Below are positions 7,135 through 15,651 of a DNA stretch of 21,367 bases, one piece after another. Every line of letters begins with the position of its first letter. Position 1 is the first letter of the stretch. The notes below the pieces were generated by a model. It did no database searches, was not told where the DNA came from, and saw nothing but the letters and a program-made list of their open reading frames with translations. Both the position numbers and the translations under genes were made by a program. The stretch covers positions 1 through 21,367 of the IMG/VR virus record IMGVR_UViG_3300030331_001589. One strand, written 5' to 3'. The stretch is from a virus.

Positions 7135-10100
7135 CAGATAAAATTATTAGAGGTGCTTTTTTTGGATTGTTTGGCTCTCCAAAACCTCCAAAACCTTTTA
7201 AAGCTCCTGATACTCTTAATAGTAAACAGTTTGCATCAATACAAGATTTAATTTCTGAGGGAGAAATAGAGGGTTTTGCAACACCATCAAAAGCTAATAT
7301 TACTGATAGATTTTCTAGTGCTTATATAAATGCTTCTCTTAAAGATGTCTTTTTAAACAATACTCCTGTTTTAAATAAAAATGCAAGTAATACAAGTCCA
7401 CAATCAACAGATTTTAATTTTCAAGACGTAGGTTTTGCTGCTCGCTTTGGCACATCAAACCAATTACATATACCTGGCATTGAGGGTTCACAATCATCGT
7501 CTAACGTTGGAGTAAAAGTTGAAAAATCATCTCCTAGAGTTCGTACAATAACTAATACTGCTGTTGATGCAGTAAGAATAACTATTACAGTTCCACAATT
7601 ACAGAGATTTACTGACAAAGGAGATATATTTGGAACTTCAATATCTTTAAGAATATCAATAAAATACAACGGAGATTCTAGTTTTACAAATTTAATAACA
7701 GATACTATTACAGGAAGAACTGCTGACGCATATCAAAAAGATTATCGTGTTACTTTTGATCGTGAAAGAATTAATTTAGGAACAGCTTTTCCTTTGGATT
7801 TAAGAGTTGAAAGACTTACAGATGATAATGCTTCTGACACATTAAAAAATGAATTTAATTGGACAACTTTAACTGAAATAGTTGATGATAAACTTTCTTA
7901 TCCAAATAGTGCATATACAAACTTAAGAATAGATTCTGAGCAATTTAGTTCTATTCCAGATAGAGCTTATCGTATTAGAGGTGTAAAAGTAAGAATACCA
8001 GGTGCAGGGTCTAATAATTCTGGTACTCCTACTGTTGATTTGCAAACAGGTAGAGTTATATATCCTAATGGTTATATCTTTGGGGGAACTATGGGTGCAG
8101 CCCAATGGTGTTCATGTCCAAGTCTAATTTTACTTGACCTTCTTACTAATAAAAGATATGGATTTGGTACTCAATTAGATGCTGATAATTCATTTACACA
8201 AAATGGAACTTCTAATACATTAGATTTATTTAGTTTTATATCTGCAAGTAAATATGCAAATGAATTAGTAGATGATGGAGATGGAGGTCAAGAAGCAAGA
8301 TTTAGTTGTAATGTAAATATTCAAGGTTCTAATGAAGCTTTTAAGTTAATAAATGAATTAGCTGGAGTTATGAGATGTTTCCCTATTTGGTCTGAAGGTA
8401 CTGTAAATATAAGTCAAGACAGACCAATAGATTCTAGTTATTTATTTAGCTTATCTAATGTGGGAGAGGAAGGTTTTAATTATTCTGGAAGTAGTTTAAA
8501 ACAAAGAAATACTGTAATAAATGTCAGTTATTTTAATATGGATAGTAGAGAAATAGATTATGAGGTCGTAGAAGATACTGCTGCTATTGCCAAGCTAGGA
8601 ATTTTGAAAAAAGATATAAAAGCATTTGCTACAACTTCAAGAGGCCAAGCTCAGAGACTTGGGAAAGCAATACTTTTCAGTCAGCAGCAGGAAACTGAGG
8701 TTTGCACTTTTACAACTTCTATTGAGTCTGGAGCTATTGTAAGACCAGGTAGTGTTATTACTGTTAATGATCCAGTAAGAGGTGGAGAACGCAGAAGTGG
8801 TCGTGTAAAATCTGCAACGACTACAACAATAACTGTTGATAATGATTTGAACTTAAATACGTTTGGAGGTGCAAATCAGAAATGTAGTGTAATCTTACCT
8901 GATGGATCTGTAGAAACAAAAGATGTTATTGGTGTTGTATCAGGTGTTATTACTTTAGATTCTGCCTTATCTCAACTACCAAATGTTAATACTATTTGGT
9001 TATTAGAAAGTGATACCTTAAAAGCACAAACTTTTAGAGTTATATCAGTAACAGAAAAAGATCAAATAAATTATGAAATTACTGCTGTTACTTACATAGC
9101 AGAAAAATATGCAAACATAGAGCAAGGCATAAGCTTACCTACAAGAAATATTTCATTATTAAATGAATTAAAAAATCCTCCACAAAACTTACAAGCTGAA
9201 GAAAAAATAGTAATTATTAATAATTTAGCAGTTCCTAAATTACTAATTTCATGGAAATTTATTAATGGTGTTAGCCAATATCTTGTTCAATATAGATTTA
9301 ACAGTTCAAACTGGGTAAGTGAAGTCGTATTCAAGCCAGATTTTGAGATATTTAATACAGAGGCAGGGACTTATGAGATAAGAGTTTTTTCTTATAACTC
9401 AGGGTTAAAACTTTCAGCAACTTCTTCAGATATAACATTTATTGCAAAAGGCAAAACAGAACCACCTGAGAATGTTCAAAATTTATCTATAGAACCTGTA
9501 ACAAATAAATTAGTAAGATTAAGATGGAGCGAGTCAATATCTCCTGATGTAATTCATGGGGGAAAAGTTTATGTCAGACATTCTAATAAAACTGATGGTA
9601 CAGGTACATTTCAAAATTCTATTGATTTGATTGAAGCACTTGCAGGCAATACTACAGAAGCAGTTGTACCAAGCCTTGAAGGAGAGTACATTCTTAAATT
9701 TAGAGATGACCAAGGAAATTTTAGCACTGGAGAAACTTCTATAATCCAAGATTTGCCTGATTTAATTGATAGTCAACAAATATTAGCTGATAGAGAAGAT
9801 ACTGATACAACTCCTTTTGGTGGTAACAAAGATAAATGTTCAGTAGTGTCGGGAGCATTGACCTTAACTGACCCTGCTACAGATTTAGAAGGAACATATG
9901 ATTTTGCGACAACTTTAGATTTAGGTTCTGTATTTTCTTTAAATTTAAAAAGACTTGTACAAAGTATTGGTTTTGCTCTTGGAGGGCAAACTATCACAGC
10001 TACATATGAAAGAAAAACTGCAACTGTAAACAGTCAGTCTGTAACTGTAATAGAAATCACAAGTAATAGTCATGGTAGATCATCAGGTGATTATATTAAT

Positions 10101-10856
10101 TTTGTTTCTTTAACAGGTGGTGCAAGTAATGGAGTATTTCAAATAATTTCAGACAATATAACTTCTAATAGTTTTCAATTTTTAGCTTCTGGAAATGCAA
10201 TATCCTCATCAAACTGTACTTTTGCTTTTGTTAATACAATAGATCAATTAATACCATCAGGAACATTTTGGGATGATTATGCCCCTAATGGTAATTTCGA
10301 TGGGCCTGCTGTAAATGATGTTACTGCTGCATTACAAGTAAGAACTACTCAAACAGACCCTTCGGCTTCTCCTACATATACACAATTTAATACATTTGCA
10401 AATGGTACTTTTAAAGGAAGAGGTTTTCAATTTAGATTAGTTCTCAAATCTGAAAATATTGGACATAATATTTCAATTCAACAGCTTGGTATTCTTGCAG
10501 CTTTTGAGTCAAGAACAGAAAGAAGTTATGTTAGTGGATCAGGAACATCAACAGTAGCTTTATCTTCTGGAACAAATGCAAATGGGTTAGATGTAACTTT
10601 TGCTAAACCGTTTTTTGTAGGTACATCTAATTTAGGAGGAGCGAATGCTTTCCCACCTTCAATCGGAATAACAATTCAAAATGCTGCTCAAGGAGAATAT
10701 TTTGTAATAAAAACAGATACAAATGGAAATTATTTAAATGCAGCAGGGTCAATTATTAATGGTCAGGGATTTAATATTAAAATTTTAAATAGTTCTAATA
10801 ATCCAGTAAATAAAAAATTTACTTTTCAAGCTGTTGGTTATGGCAAAGGGGTGTAA
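7131..10856 (+). CDS. J: Central tail-tip / host specificity protein J-like
   Basis: A 1241-residue homologue of lambda gpJ (1132), the central hub and spike of the tail that contacts the host. The N-terminal part begins with a conserved block (KPFKAPDTLNSKQFASIQDL, GEIEGF, AYINASLKDVFLNNTPVLN). A middle block contains YRIRGVKVRIPG and CPSLILLDLLTNKRYGFG, typical of the J hub domains. Residues about 680-880 form two fibronectin type III-like units (NPPQNLQAEE to SDITFIAKGK, then EPPENVQNLSIEPV onward). The last 350 residues are beta-rich, with GASNGVFQIISDNI and an AVGYGKGV end, probably the tip-distal and receptor-proximal region. The next gene begins 22 bases downstream. Confidence 0.93.
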   Translation: MTDKIIRGAFFGLFGSPKPPKPFKAPDTLNSKQFASIQDLISEGEIEGFATPSKANITDRFSSAYINASLKDVFLNNTPVLNKNASNTSPQSTDFNFQDVGFAARFGTSNQLHIPGIEGSQSSSNVGVKVEKSSPRVRTITNTAVDAVRITITVPQLQRFTDKGDIFGTSISLRISIKYNGDSSFTNLITDTITGRTADAYQKDYRVTFDRERINLGTAFPLDLRVERLTDDNASDTLKNEFNWTTLTEIVDDKLSYPNSAYTNLRIDSEQFSSIPDRAYRIRGVKVRIPGAGSNNSGTPTVDLQTGRVIYPNGYIFGGTMGAAQWCSCPSLILLDLLTNKRYGFGTQLDADNSFTQNGTSNTLDLFSFISASKYANELVDDGDGGQEARFSCNVNIQGSNEAFKLINELAGVMRCFPIWSEGTVNISQDRPIDSSYLFSLSNVGEEGFNYSGSSLKQRNTVINVSYFNMDSREIDYEVVEDTAAIAKLGILKKDIKAFATTSRGQAQRLGKAILFSQQQETEVCTFTTSIESGAIVRPGSVITVNDPVRGGERRSGRVKSATTTTITVDNDLNLNTFGGANQKCSVILPDGSVETKDVIGVVSGVITLDSALSQLPNVNTIWLLESDTLKAQTFRVISVTEKDQINYEITAVTYIAEKYANIEQGISLPTRNISLLNELKNPPQNLQAEEKIVIINNLAVPKLLISWKFINGVSQYLVQYRFNSSNWVSEVVFKPDFEIFNTEAGTYEIRVFSYNSGLKLSATSSDITFIAKGKTEPPENVQNLSIEPVTNKLVRLRWSESISPDVIHGGKVYVRHSNKTDGTGTFQNSIDLIEALAGNTTEAVVPSLEGEYILKFRDDQGNFSTGETSIIQDLPDLIDSQQILADREDTDTTPFGGNKDKCSVVSGALTLTDPATDLEGTYDFATTLDLGSVFSLNLKRLVQSIGFALGGQTITATYERKTATVNSQSVTVIEITSNSHGRSSGDYINFVSLTGGASNGVFQIISDNITSNSFQFLASGNAISSSNCTFAFVNTIDQLIPSGTFWDDYAPNGNFDGPAVNDVTAALQVRTTQTDPSASPTYTQFNTFANGTFKGRGFQFRLVLKSENIGHNISIQQLGILAAFESRTERSYVSGSGTSTVALSSGTNANGLDVTFAKPFFVGTSNLGGANAFPPSIGITIQNAAQGEYFVIKTDTNGNYLNAAGSIINGQGFNIKILNSSNNPVNKKFTFQAVGYGKGV

Positions 10857-10878
10857 TATGGAGAAAAGTCTTTAAGTA

Positions 10879-12036
10879 ATGTCACAAGTTGGAAATAAAA
10901 ATATAGATAATGCGTCAGGTCAAGTTGTTAGGACTGATATACAAAATACTATTAAAGCTGTTGCTTCAAATAATTTTGGTGCAAAAGCTAGTGCTGGAGA
11001 AATAGAACCTGCTGAATTTGTTGCAGATAATTCCTCTACACCTAATAAGTTGCTTATCAGATCAACAACTGGTGCTTCTGCTGCTGCAAGTGCAACTTTT
11101 TTTGAAGTAGGTAATTTAGATGAAGCTAATTTAGGTCTTTTGCCTAAATCAGGTGGCACAATGACAGGTCAGCTTTTAGGAGATGATGGATCTGCTGCTG
11201 GATCTCCAGCTTATGCTTTTGATACAGATGGTGATACAGGAATGTTCAGACCATCTGCAAATACTCTTGGATTCTCAACTGCTGGTCAACAAAGATTTTC
11301 AGTAAGTGACTCAGGATTAGATATTACTGATGGTTTGCCTTTAAGATTTCAAGATGCAAGTGGTTCTCCTTTCGTATCTTTAAAATCGCCATCATCTTTA
11401 TCAGCAAATGTGTCATTAACTTTACCTCCTAGTATTCTTGATGGTGGTTTTATTCAAACTGATGCTTCTGGTAATTTAAGTTTTCAAACTATAGCTGGTG
11501 TTCCTGCTGGTTCTGTTTTTTGCATGGCAGTAGCTACAGTGCCTTCTGGTTATTTAGAATGTAATGGAGCAGCAGTTAATAAATCAACATACGCAGCTTT
11601 GTTTGCAGTAATTGGGATTACTTACGGAGGAACTAATGCAAGCTCAACTTTTAATCTTCCTGACTTAAGAGGAGAATTTGTTAGGGGTTTTGATAATGGT
11701 AGAGGAGTAGATAGTGGAAGAAGTATCAATGACCCTCAATCAGATCAAAACAATAGTCATACTCATGCTTTTTCTGCTAACACAGCTAATGCAAATATAA
11801 CAGGTACTATTTCAAGAATTTCTGAATCATTTAATAGTTCTGGTTCTGTTAGTGGAGTGTTTTCAAAGCAAACTGGCTTTAGTGCGGCAAACACACCTGG
11901 AAGACCTGACACAAATGATACAGGCCAAGTTACTCTTAATTCAAATCACGTTCATAGTATTTCTGGTACAACTAATAGTCAAGGTTCAGAATCAAGACCT
12001 CGTAATATAGCTATGATGTACATAATAAAAATTTAA
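10879..12036 (+). CDS. Tail fibre protein with tail-collar domain
   Basis: A 385-residue fibre protein. The N-terminal part (about 1-100) probably anchors to J or the tail tip. The middle has short shaft-like repeats with GSPAYAFDTDGDTGMFRPS, a motif often seen in phage fibre shafts. From about residue 205 a phage tail-collar domain begins (PAGSVFCMAVATVPSGYLEC, NKSTYAALFAVIG, STFNLPDLRGEFVRGFDNGR). The C terminus is a His/Asn/Ser-rich beta region (HTHAFS, NHVHSISG) ending SRPRNIAMMYIIKI, the standard ending of collar fibres. It follows J directly, as side or distal fibre genes commonly do. Confidence 0.88.
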   Translation: MSQVGNKNIDNASGQVVRTDIQNTIKAVASNNFGAKASAGEIEPAEFVADNSSTPNKLLIRSTTGASAAASATFFEVGNLDEANLGLLPKSGGTMTGQLLGDDGSAAGSPAYAFDTDGDTGMFRPSANTLGFSTAGQQRFSVSDSGLDITDGLPLRFQDASGSPFVSLKSPSSLSANVSLTLPPSILDGGFIQTDASGNLSFQTIAGVPAGSVFCMAVATVPSGYLECNGAAVNKSTYAALFAVIGITYGGTNASSTFNLPDLRGEFVRGFDNGRGVDSGRSINDPQSDQNNSHTHAFSANTANANITGTISRISESFNSSGSVSGVFSKQTGFSAANTPGRPDTNDTGQVTLNSNHVHSISGTTNSQGSESRPRNIAMMYIIKI

Positions 12037-12038
12037 TT

Positions 12039-12383
12039 ATGGCCATAGCACCTGCAACTTATGACATAACTATTCAAAGAAGATCAGATCATGTTGAAAA
12101 TATTTCTTTGACTGACAGTAATGGAACAGCTATAAATCTTACTGGTTTTAACATAGCTGCTCAGGTATGGAGTCAAGATAGAACAAAAAAATTTGCAGAT
12201 TGGGCTGTTAATTTTACAAACAGAACAAATGGTGAATTTAGTATAACTTTAACTTCGACTCAAACAACAACATTTTTTCCCGATAAATTAGCTTACGATG
12301 TATTAGTTGTTAATGGCTCAGGACTGAAAGAATACTATTTAGAAGGTAGTATAAATATGAGTGAGGGTTACACAACATTATGA
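12039..12383 (+). CDS. Small tail-tip or baseplate-associated beta protein (BppU N-terminal-like)
   Basis: A 114-residue protein, 2 bases after the collar fibre. It reads as an immunoglobulin-like beta-sandwich: ATYDITIQRRSDHVENISL, then NGTAINLTGFNIAAQVWSQD, TNGEFSITLTSTQTTTF and YDVLVVNGSGLKEYYLEGSI. This pattern of a linear-term strand, a (I/L)TG(F/Y) turn and a GEFxIxLT strand resembles the N-terminal adaptor domain of baseplate upper proteins and similar small phage proteins that hold fibres on the tail tip. It shares an ATGA overlap with the next gene. The assignment is by pattern only. Confidence 0.6.
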   Translation: MAIAPATYDITIQRRSDHVENISLTDSNGTAINLTGFNIAAQVWSQDRTKKFADWAVNFTNRTNGEFSITLTSTQTTTFFPDKLAYDVLVVNGSGLKEYYLEGSINMSEGYTTL

Positions 12384-12634
12384 GTCAAATAAATATTACA
12401 ACTAATAAGAACACTGTTACTGTAAACGGTGAGACAAGAGTTGTAAAAATATCTACAGCAGGGCCTCAAGGGCCTGCTGGTACATCAGGGGGAGGAGGAT
12501 CTGCTGGTGGTCTTAACTTTGATCTTTCTGGCAAAGTTGATGATGCAGTTCTGTACTATCACGCTGCTTCTGATACCATAAAAGCAGATAACACAACAAC
12601 CAAACTTACACTTGTCGATGGGGGTAACTTCTAA
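12380..12634 (+). CDS. Small fibre-associated protein with a short collagen-like segment
   Basis: An 84-residue protein with an N-terminal beta region (ITTNKNTVTVNGETRVVKIS), a collagen-like stretch GPQGPAGTSGGGGSAGG at about residues 28-45, and a C-terminal FDLSGKVDDAVLYYHAASD region. Short GPxGPxG stretches linking an anchor to a distal part are common in phage fibre proteins. Prolines in such a stretch are potential substrates for the oxygenases encoded near 17.4-19.0 kb, which is speculation. The start overlaps the previous stop by 4 bases. The next gene begins 2 bases after its stop. Confidence 0.6.
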   Translation: MSQINITTNKNTVTVNGETRVVKISTAGPQGPAGTSGGGGSAGGLNFDLSGKVDDAVLYYHAASDTIKADNTTTKLTLVDGGNF

Positions 12635-12636
12635 AG

Positions 12637-13821
12637 ATGGCTAACACAGTTCGCATAAAAAGATCAACAGGGTCTTCAGCACCAACAAGCCTTGCAAATG
12701 CTGAGTTAGCTCATGCAGAAGGTTCTGATATTCTTTTTCTTGGTAAAGGGACAGGTGGTGCTGGAGGATCGGCTACGACAATTGAAAAGGTAGGTGGTAA
12801 AGGTGCATTTTTTGATAAAGATACCGTAAGAGCAGCAAATTCAGTATTAGCAGGCCCATCGTCAGGATCAGATGCCGCACCTACATTTAGAGCGTTAGCA
12901 GCAGCAGATATTCCTTCTTTAGCTCATACAAAAATTTCAGATTTTGATACAGGTGTTCAGTCAAATAGATTAGATCAAATGGCCGCACCAACTGGCTCGG
13001 TTGGATTAAATGGACAAACAATAACAGGACTTGGATCGCCTGTTAATGCTTCTGATGCAGCAACTAAGTCGTTTGTTGAATCTACAGCACAAGGACTTGA
13101 TGTAAAAGATTCTGTAAAAGCAGCGACAACTGCAAATATTACAATTTCAACTGCTCTTAATAGTGGAGACACTTTAGACGGTGTTACTCTTGCTGATAAT
13201 GATAGAGTTCTTGTTAAAAATCAAAGTACTCAGTCAGAAAACGGCATTTACATAGTTGGTAGTAGCCCATCAAGGGCAACTGATTTAGCTGCTGGTGCAG
13301 ATGCAGCAGGCATGTTTACCTTCGTAGAGCAGGGAACTGTTAATGCGGATAATGGTTTCGTCTGTACCAGTAACAAAGGATCAGCAGTTGTTGGCACAAA
13401 TAACCTCACTTTTGCTCAATTTTCTGGAGCAGGAAATGTAACTGCTGGAGATGGACTCGATAAAAGTGGTAATACCTTAAGTGTTGATTTAAAAGCAAAC
13501 GGAGGACTTGTTATTGAGTCAACAGAACTTGCTATAGATTTAGGAGCAAGTTCGATAACAGGATCTTTACCTGTTACTAAATTAGCTAGTTTAACAGCAA
13601 CAGTGTCAGAGTTGAACGTGTTGGATGGCATTACCTCGACCACTACAGAATTAAATTTATTGGATGGAGCAACTTCAGCTACCTCAACAACACTTGCAGC
13701 AGCAGATCGTATTATAGTTAATGACAATGGAACAATGAAACAAGTTGCTTTTACTGATCTAGTAACATTTCTTGAAAATGGTGCTGTTTCTGGTTTAGAA
13801 ATAGATGGGGGCAGCTATTAA
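12637..13821 (+). CDS. Tail fibre / virion structural protein with LNxLDG repeats
   Basis: A 394-residue fibre-like protein. The N terminus MANTVRIKRSTGSSAPTSL followed by NAELAHAEGSDILFLG matches the short module found at the start of many phage fibres and tropism-type proteins (an IKR start, then a ...LANxELA turn). The middle contains GLGSPVNASDAATKSFVEST and GDTLDGVTLADNDRVLVKNQ, a block often seen in marine phage structural proteins. Near residues 320-350 are two copies of a TELNxLDG repeat (SELNVLDGITSTT, TELNLLDGATSAT). The protein ends GLEIDGGSY. It lies in the fibre cluster and probably forms part of a trimeric shaft. Confidence 0.75.
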   Translation: MANTVRIKRSTGSSAPTSLANAELAHAEGSDILFLGKGTGGAGGSATTIEKVGGKGAFFDKDTVRAANSVLAGPSSGSDAAPTFRALAAADIPSLAHTKISDFDTGVQSNRLDQMAAPTGSVGLNGQTITGLGSPVNASDAATKSFVESTAQGLDVKDSVKAATTANITISTALNSGDTLDGVTLADNDRVLVKNQSTQSENGIYIVGSSPSRATDLAAGADAAGMFTFVEQGTVNADNGFVCTSNKGSAVVGTNNLTFAQFSGAGNVTAGDGLDKSGNTLSVDLKANGGLVIESTELAIDLGASSITGSLPVTKLASLTATVSELNVLDGITSTTTELNLLDGATSATSTTLAAADRIIVNDNGTMKQVAFTDLVTFLENGAVSGLEIDGGSY

Positions 13822-13831
13822 TTTATAATTT

Positions 13832-14551
13832 ATGGCTAATGTAATAAAGAACAAAAGAGGCACTACTAAACCAGCAACATCCGATCTTGTTGTTGGAGAA
13901 ATAGCAGTCAAAACTGATGATGCGAAGTTATATATTGAAAACGATGCGGGATATGTTTTTGAAGTAGGTGAAACTCTTGGAACTTTTAGCGGTTCTACAA
14001 TAACCTATACAGTTACAGTTGCATCAAAAACAGCAGCACATAGATATAACGGAACTGGTTCTTCGCTAGGTTATCAAATTAATGGTATTTTTTCTCCATT
14101 TTTATCATTAGTTCCAGGTAATACTTATAAGTTCGATCAGTCACACAGTAGTAACAGTGGTCATCCTTTTCGTTTTTATTTAGAAGCTGACAAAACAACT
14201 GCATATACAACAAATGTTACTACGAGTGGAACAGCAGGCTCTAGCGGTGCTTATACGCAAATTGTTGTAACTGACTCAACACCTATGATCTTGCATTATC
14301 AATGCTCGGCACATGGTTATATGGGCAATAGTCTTACCGCAAATAGTAATAATACAGGAGTATCGTCAGGAGGAGCAGAGGTTTATGGATTTAATACTAA
14401 TAGTTCTGGAAATTTAATAGTGACTACAACAAATTCTGGTGTGGACAATATTTCTGGCACAGTTTATGATTCATTTGAAGATGTGATTTTTGCAGCTACA
14501 GGTTTATCCTTTAGCGTTAATGCAAATGGTAAATTAATTGCAACTATTTAA
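13832..14551 (+). CDS. Fibre protein with cupredoxin-like domain and type 1 copper ligand pattern
   Basis: A 239-residue protein. Residues 1-45 repeat the fibre N-terminal module of the previous gene (MANVIKNKRGTTKPA, VGEIAVKTDDAKLYIEN). Residues about 55-170 look like a cupredoxin-type beta-sandwich: LVPGNTYKFDQSHSSNSGHP (His105, His111), then TPMILHYQCSAHGYMGNSL (Cys158, His161, Met164). Cys-x2-His-x2-Met with an upstream His is the ligand spacing of amicyanin-type blue copper proteins. Similar domains occur in structural proteins of marine phages as far as I recall, and whether they bind copper is unknown. Residues 180-239 are a separate beta segment with VYDSFEDVIFAATGLSFSVN. Confidence 0.75.
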   Translation: MANVIKNKRGTTKPATSDLVVGEIAVKTDDAKLYIENDAGYVFEVGETLGTFSGSTITYTVTVASKTAAHRYNGTGSSLGYQINGIFSPFLSLVPGNTYKFDQSHSSNSGHPFRFYLEADKTTAYTTNVTTSGTAGSSGAYTQIVVTDSTPMILHYQCSAHGYMGNSLTANSNNTGVSSGGAEVYGFNTNSSGNLIVTTTNSGVDNISGTVYDSFEDVIFAATGLSFSVNANGKLIATI

Positions 14552-14553
14552 TT

Positions 14554-15255
14554 ATGGCAACTATTGATCTCGGAAAAATTAAGCTAGTTTGGCGAGGTAC
14601 TTACAATGCCTCAACAGCCTATGCTGTAGATGATCTCGTGGAATATACAGATACAGGTATTCTGTCAGCATACATTTGCAAAACCGCTTCACAAGGAAAC
14701 GCACCCTCTAGTGGTGGTACATTACATGGTTCATGGGATTATATTGCAAAGGGTTCTGGAACGGAAACTGGATCAAGCATAGCCACCAAGTTAAATGGAC
14801 AGAATGTATATACTACAGGAAATATAGGAAGAGATAGTACGGATTATTTTTCTTTCACTGATAATACTCAAATAGATGTTTATGTTAATGGTAGTAATGA
14901 ATTTAGATTTGAAGCTGATGGAGATTTTCATGCAGATGGAGATGTTATTGCAGTATCTTCAACAGTTTCATCGGATAAAAAATTAAAGGAAAACATTGAA
15001 AAAGTATCTAATGCACTAGAAAAAATAGAAGCACTTAATGGTGTTTTATTTAATTGGAAAAAAACTGGTGAGAAAAGTGCAGGTGTTATAGCTCAAGATG
15101 TACAACAAGTATTACCACAAGCTGTTAAGGAGGTAAAATCAGTATCAGAGGAAGACAGTTATCTTGCAGTAAATTATAATGCTTTAACTTCATTGGTAAT
15201 AGAAGCTATAAAAGAGTTAAAATTAGAAATTGAACAACTAAAAGGAGGTAAGTAA
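14554..15255 (+). CDS. Fibre protein with carbohydrate-binding-like N terminus and S74 intramolecular chaperone
   Basis: A 233-residue protein, 2 bases after the previous gene. Residues about 9-66 follow the pattern of small chitin-binding-type (CBM5/12-like) modules: VWRGTYNASTAYAVDDLVEY, then AYICKTASQGNAPSS and a closing SWDYIAKG. A short beta shaft follows (FRFEADGDFHADGDV). Residues about 139-233 are an S74 intramolecular chaperone with the Ser-Lys dyad Ser140 and Lys145 in SSDKKLKENI, then the conserved GVLFNW and AGVIAQDVQQVLP, and a helix ending in a coiled coil (IEAIKELKLEIEQLKGG). S74 domains help trimers fold and then cut themselves off, here expected between Ser140 and Asp141. Confidence 0.85.
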   Translation: MATIDLGKIKLVWRGTYNASTAYAVDDLVEYTDTGILSAYICKTASQGNAPSSGGTLHGSWDYIAKGSGTETGSSIATKLNGQNVYTTGNIGRDSTDYFSFTDNTQIDVYVNGSNEFRFEADGDFHADGDVIAVSSTVSSDKKLKENIEKVSNALEKIEALNGVLFNWKKTGEKSAGVIAQDVQQVLPQAVKEVKSVSEEDSYLAVNYNALTSLVIEAIKELKLEIEQLKGGK

Positions 15256-15651
15256 ATGCCTTTCCATAACGTAACTGCATTTTCTGATCAAACACTTAAG
15301 AAAGATATAACTACAATTAATGATGCTTTAAGTCTTTGCGGCAAATTAAGAGGTGTTTCTTATAAGTGGATTAAAGATGATAAACCGAGTATTGGTGTTA
15401 TCGCACAAGAAATAGAGCAACACATTCCAGAGATTGTTACTACTACACAACTAGATGGTAAAGATGTAAAGTCTGTTGATTATGGAAAAATAGTTGGTGT
15501 TCTTATAAATGCTATTAATGAATTAAAAGCAGAATTAGATGAATACAAAGGAACTTTTGAAACAATGACAATTGAAGATCTTGCAGCTATGACTGGTGAT
15601 AATGTTATAAAAAAAGTAATGGTTCTTAAGAAGTCAGAAGGAGGTGAGTAA
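15256..15651 (+). CDS. Nearly bare S74 intramolecular chaperone domain protein
   Basis: A 131-residue protein consisting almost only of an S74 chaperone domain. The dyad is Ser10 and Lys15 in FSDQTLKKDI, followed by LRGVSYKW, IGVIAQEIEQHIPEIV and a coiled-coil helix VLINAINELKAELDEYKG. After this comes an extra tail with MTIEDLAAMTGDNVIKKVMVL. S74 domains normally cap a long fibre. Here only nine residues precede the cleavage serine, so there is no fibre part of its own to fold. The start ATG has an ideal Shine-Dalgarno (AGGAGGTAAGTA, 15243-15254), so it is translated independently. It could act in trans on a neighbour's fibre, or be a remnant. Confidence 0.85.
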   Translation: MPFHNVTAFSDQTLKKDITTINDALSLCGKLRGVSYKWIKDDKPSIGVIAQEIEQHIPEIVTTTQLDGKDVKSVDYGKIVGVLINAINELKAELDEYKGTFETMTIEDLAAMTGDNVIKKVMVLKKSEGGE

